A DNA stretch of 6,962 nt from Gammaproteobacteria bacterium UBA6173 (GTDB lineage: Bacteria; Pseudomonadota; Gammaproteobacteria; Pseudomonadales; Pseudohongiellaceae): the NCBI GenBank assembly GCA_002422225.1, contig DITX01000125.1, positions 1-6,962 on the forward strand, in the 5' to 3' direction. The notes under the pieces were generated by a model. That model was not told the origin of the DNA and ran no database searches. It saw only the letters and a program-made list of their open reading frames with translations. The translations under genes were made by a program, and so were the position numbers. Shown one piece after another: positions 5,337 through 6,962 of this stretch; within the stretch, counting starts at the first letter, position 1; each line of letters starts with the position of its first letter.

Positions 5337-6962
5337 ATGATCAGTCTTAATAGTGCGCGCCTGATGCGCGGTGAACATGTGTTGCTGGAAGGCGCCAGCC
5401 TGACGCTACACAAAGGCCAGAAAGCCGGCATTATCGGTCGCAATGGCAGCGGAAAGACCAGCCTGTTTGCGTGCCTGACAGGCCAGATTGGGCTGGATGC
5501 CGGTGATATTCAGATGCCAGATGATCTGCGCTGCGCCTGGATGAAACAGGAAACCGCAGGCTCAAACCGAACCGCTCTGGACCATGTCATCGATGGTGAT
5601 GAGCGCTTCCGCGAGATTGAAGGCCAACTGCAAAAAGCCGAAGACGACCACGATGGCCATGCCATTGCACGCCTGCATGCTGAACTCGACAAAATCGATG
5701 GTTACAGCATCAGCGTGCGCGCTGAACAGTTACTGGCGGGGCTTGGTTTCAGTACGGACAGTTTTAATAACCCCGTCTCGTCTTTCTCAGGTGGCTGGCG
5801 GGTCAGACTGAATCTGGCGGCAGCTTTGATGGCGCCTTCTGAACTTTTGCTGCTGGACGAACCCACCAACCACCTTGATCTGGAAGCGACCATCTGGCTG
5901 GAGCAGTGGCTGATTCGCTACCCCGGCACGTTGCTGCTGATCTCACACGACAGAAGTTTTCTGGACAAAGTGATTGATCATGTCATCAGCTTTGAATACA
6001 AAAATCTGTTTATGTATCGCGGCAATTTTACGTCTTATGAAATCCAGCGCGCCGAGCGCATGGCACAGCAGCAAGCTGCCCTTGAAAAGCAGCAAAGACG
6101 TAAAGCAGAAATTGAAGATTTTGTGCGGCGCTTTCGCGCCAAAGCCAGTAAGGCGCGGCAGGCACAAAGCCGCCTGAAAGAATTGCAACGCATGCAGGAT
6201 ATCGCACCAGCGCATATTGATTCACCGTTCAGGTTTGAGTTTTTTACGCCAGAGAAGTCTTCTGACGATTTGATGACAATTAAAAAAGCCGAAGTCGGTT
6301 TTGCCGAACCGCTCATCAAAAATGTATCACTCAAATTGCATGGCAACAGCCGCATAGGTTTGCTGGGATTTAACGGCGCGGGCAAGTCTACCTTGTTAAA
6401 AACCATTGCCGATCAGATGCCCTTTCTGGGCGGCGACATCGTCAGCTCCAAACATCTCAAGGTCGGCTATTTTGCCCAACACCAGGTGGATGTCATGGAT
6501 ATGCAGGCCAGCCCGATGCTGATGATGCAACGGCTTGATCCCAAAGTACGTGAACAGGAAATACGCAACTATCTGGGCGGTTTCGATTTCAGGGGTGACC
6601 GGGTTTCTGAACCCATCCACAATTTTTCAGGAGGCGAGAAGGCACGTCTAGCGCTGGCCCTGATCATCTGGCAAAAACCCAATCTGTTGTTGCTTGACGA
6701 ACCCACAAACCACCTGGATCTCGAGATGCGTCATGCCTTGACGGTGGCCTTGCAAGGTTTTGAAGGTGCGCTGGTATTGGTGTCACACGATCGCCATTTG
6801 ATGTCCAACACGGTGGATGAATTTTATACCGTACACCGAGGTCAACTGACCGCCTTTGACGGCGACCTCGACGATTATGCGCGCTGGCTGCAAGATCCTG
6901 ATGGCACACGGGCGAGCAATACCAATAACAAAGCCGCGCCAGCCTCCGCTACCAAATCAACA
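5337..6962 (+). CDS. yheS: ABC-F family ATPase YheS (3' end outside window)
   Basis: This soluble protein has two ABC ATPase domains and no membrane segment. ABC-F proteins bind the ribosomal E site and help restart stalled translation; E. coli YheS belongs to this set. The frame is open from the ATG at 5337 to the last base (542 codons); E. coli YheS has about 637, so roughly the last 95 residues, usually a coiled coil, are missing. Domain 1 has Walker A GRNGSGKT (34-41), signature FSGGW (150-154), Walker B with LLLDEPTNHLDL (171-182) and SHDR (203-206). A charged linker (about 235-290) is the segment that reaches the P-site tRNA. Domain 2 has GFNGAGKST (344-352), FSGGEKAR (430-437), LLLDEPTNHLDL (451-462) and SHDR (483-486). 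Segments such as IAPAHIDSPFRF (289-300) and FAQHQ (379-383) match YheS rather than Uup or EttA. The start aligns with E. coli YheS, though no clear Shine-Dalgarno is seen. Confidence 0.95.
   Translation, partial: MISLNSARLMRGEHVLLEGASLTLHKGQKAGIIGRNGSGKTSLFACLTGQIGLDAGDIQMPDDLRCAWMKQETAGSNRTALDHVIDGDERFREIEGQLQKAEDDHDGHAIARLHAELDKIDGYSISVRAEQLLAGLGFSTDSFNNPVSSFSGGWRVRLNLAAALMAPSELLLLDEPTNHLDLEATIWLEQWLIRYPGTLLLISHDRSFLDKVIDHVISFEYKNLFMYRGNFTSYEIQRAERMAQQQAALEKQQRRKAEIEDFVRRFRAKASKARQAQSRLKELQRMQDIAPAHIDSPFRFEFFTPEKSSDDLMTIKKAEVGFAEPLIKNVSLKLHGNSRIGLLGFNGAGKSTLLKTIADQMPFLGGDIVSSKHLKVGYFAQHQVDVMDMQASPMLMMQRLDPKVREQEIRNYLGGFDFRGDRVSEPIHNFSGGEKARLALALIIWQKPNLLLLDEPTNHLDLEMRHALTVALQGFEGALVLVSHDRHLMSNTVDEFYTVHRGQLTAFDGDLDDYARWLQDPDGTRASNTNNKAAPASATKST

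Noticed and set aside
5237..5443. A longer regulator start at 5443 giving 302 residues
   Set aside because: The extra 69 residues look unlike any receiver domain and lie antisense to the well-supported yheS start; the receiver begins normally at MKQILIIDDD.
5844..6726. Repeated DNA at 5844-5886 and 6678-6726
   Set aside because: The similarity is the Walker B/D-loop of the two homologous ATPase domains within one ABC-F protein, not a mobile or regulatory repeat.

Overview
The window reads as chromosomal DNA of a Gram-negative proteobacterium, most likely a gammaproteobacterium. The best clue is the right-hand gene, which follows Escherichia coli YheS almost motif by motif. An OmpR-type two-component pair and close gene packing agree with this. 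I cannot name the genus. I see no tRNA, rRNA, CRISPR array, insertion sequence, phage gene or sign of recent transfer.

Layout. (a) 1-3188, plus strand: the 3' part of a three-gene operon for a Gld-type ABC-2 transporter. It has an ATPase (5' end outside the window), a six-helix permease, and a large GldG-like auxiliary protein anchored in the membrane at both ends. Gaps between the genes are 2 and 9 bases. (b) 3213-5236, minus strand: a two-component system transcribed toward the transporter operon. The OmpR/PhoB-type response regulator comes first and its stop codon overlaps the histidine kinase start (ATGA). The kinase ends only 24 bases from the end of the GldG-like gene. (c) 5237-5336: a 100-base divergent intergenic region that must carry the promoters for both the regulator/kinase pair and the next gene. 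(d) 5337-6962, plus strand: an ABC-F translation factor of the YheS type, cut by the right edge about 95 residues short of the E. coli length.

How the parts work together. The ATPase, permease and GldG-like protein should form one inner-membrane complex. Such complexes are tied to gliding and secretion in Bacteroidetes, but their substrate in proteobacteria is unknown. The kinase senses a signal through a periplasmic domain of about 115 residues that I do not recognise, and phosphorylates the regulator. Nothing in the sequence shows that the regulator controls the transporter; the two are only convergent neighbours. YheS is a soluble ribosome-associated ATPase and is probably unrelated to both.

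This is mostly ordinary chromosomal sequence, and I found no convincing new system. The most unusual item is a terminator-like hairpin with a T-run inside the last codons of the histidine kinase, before its stop codon.
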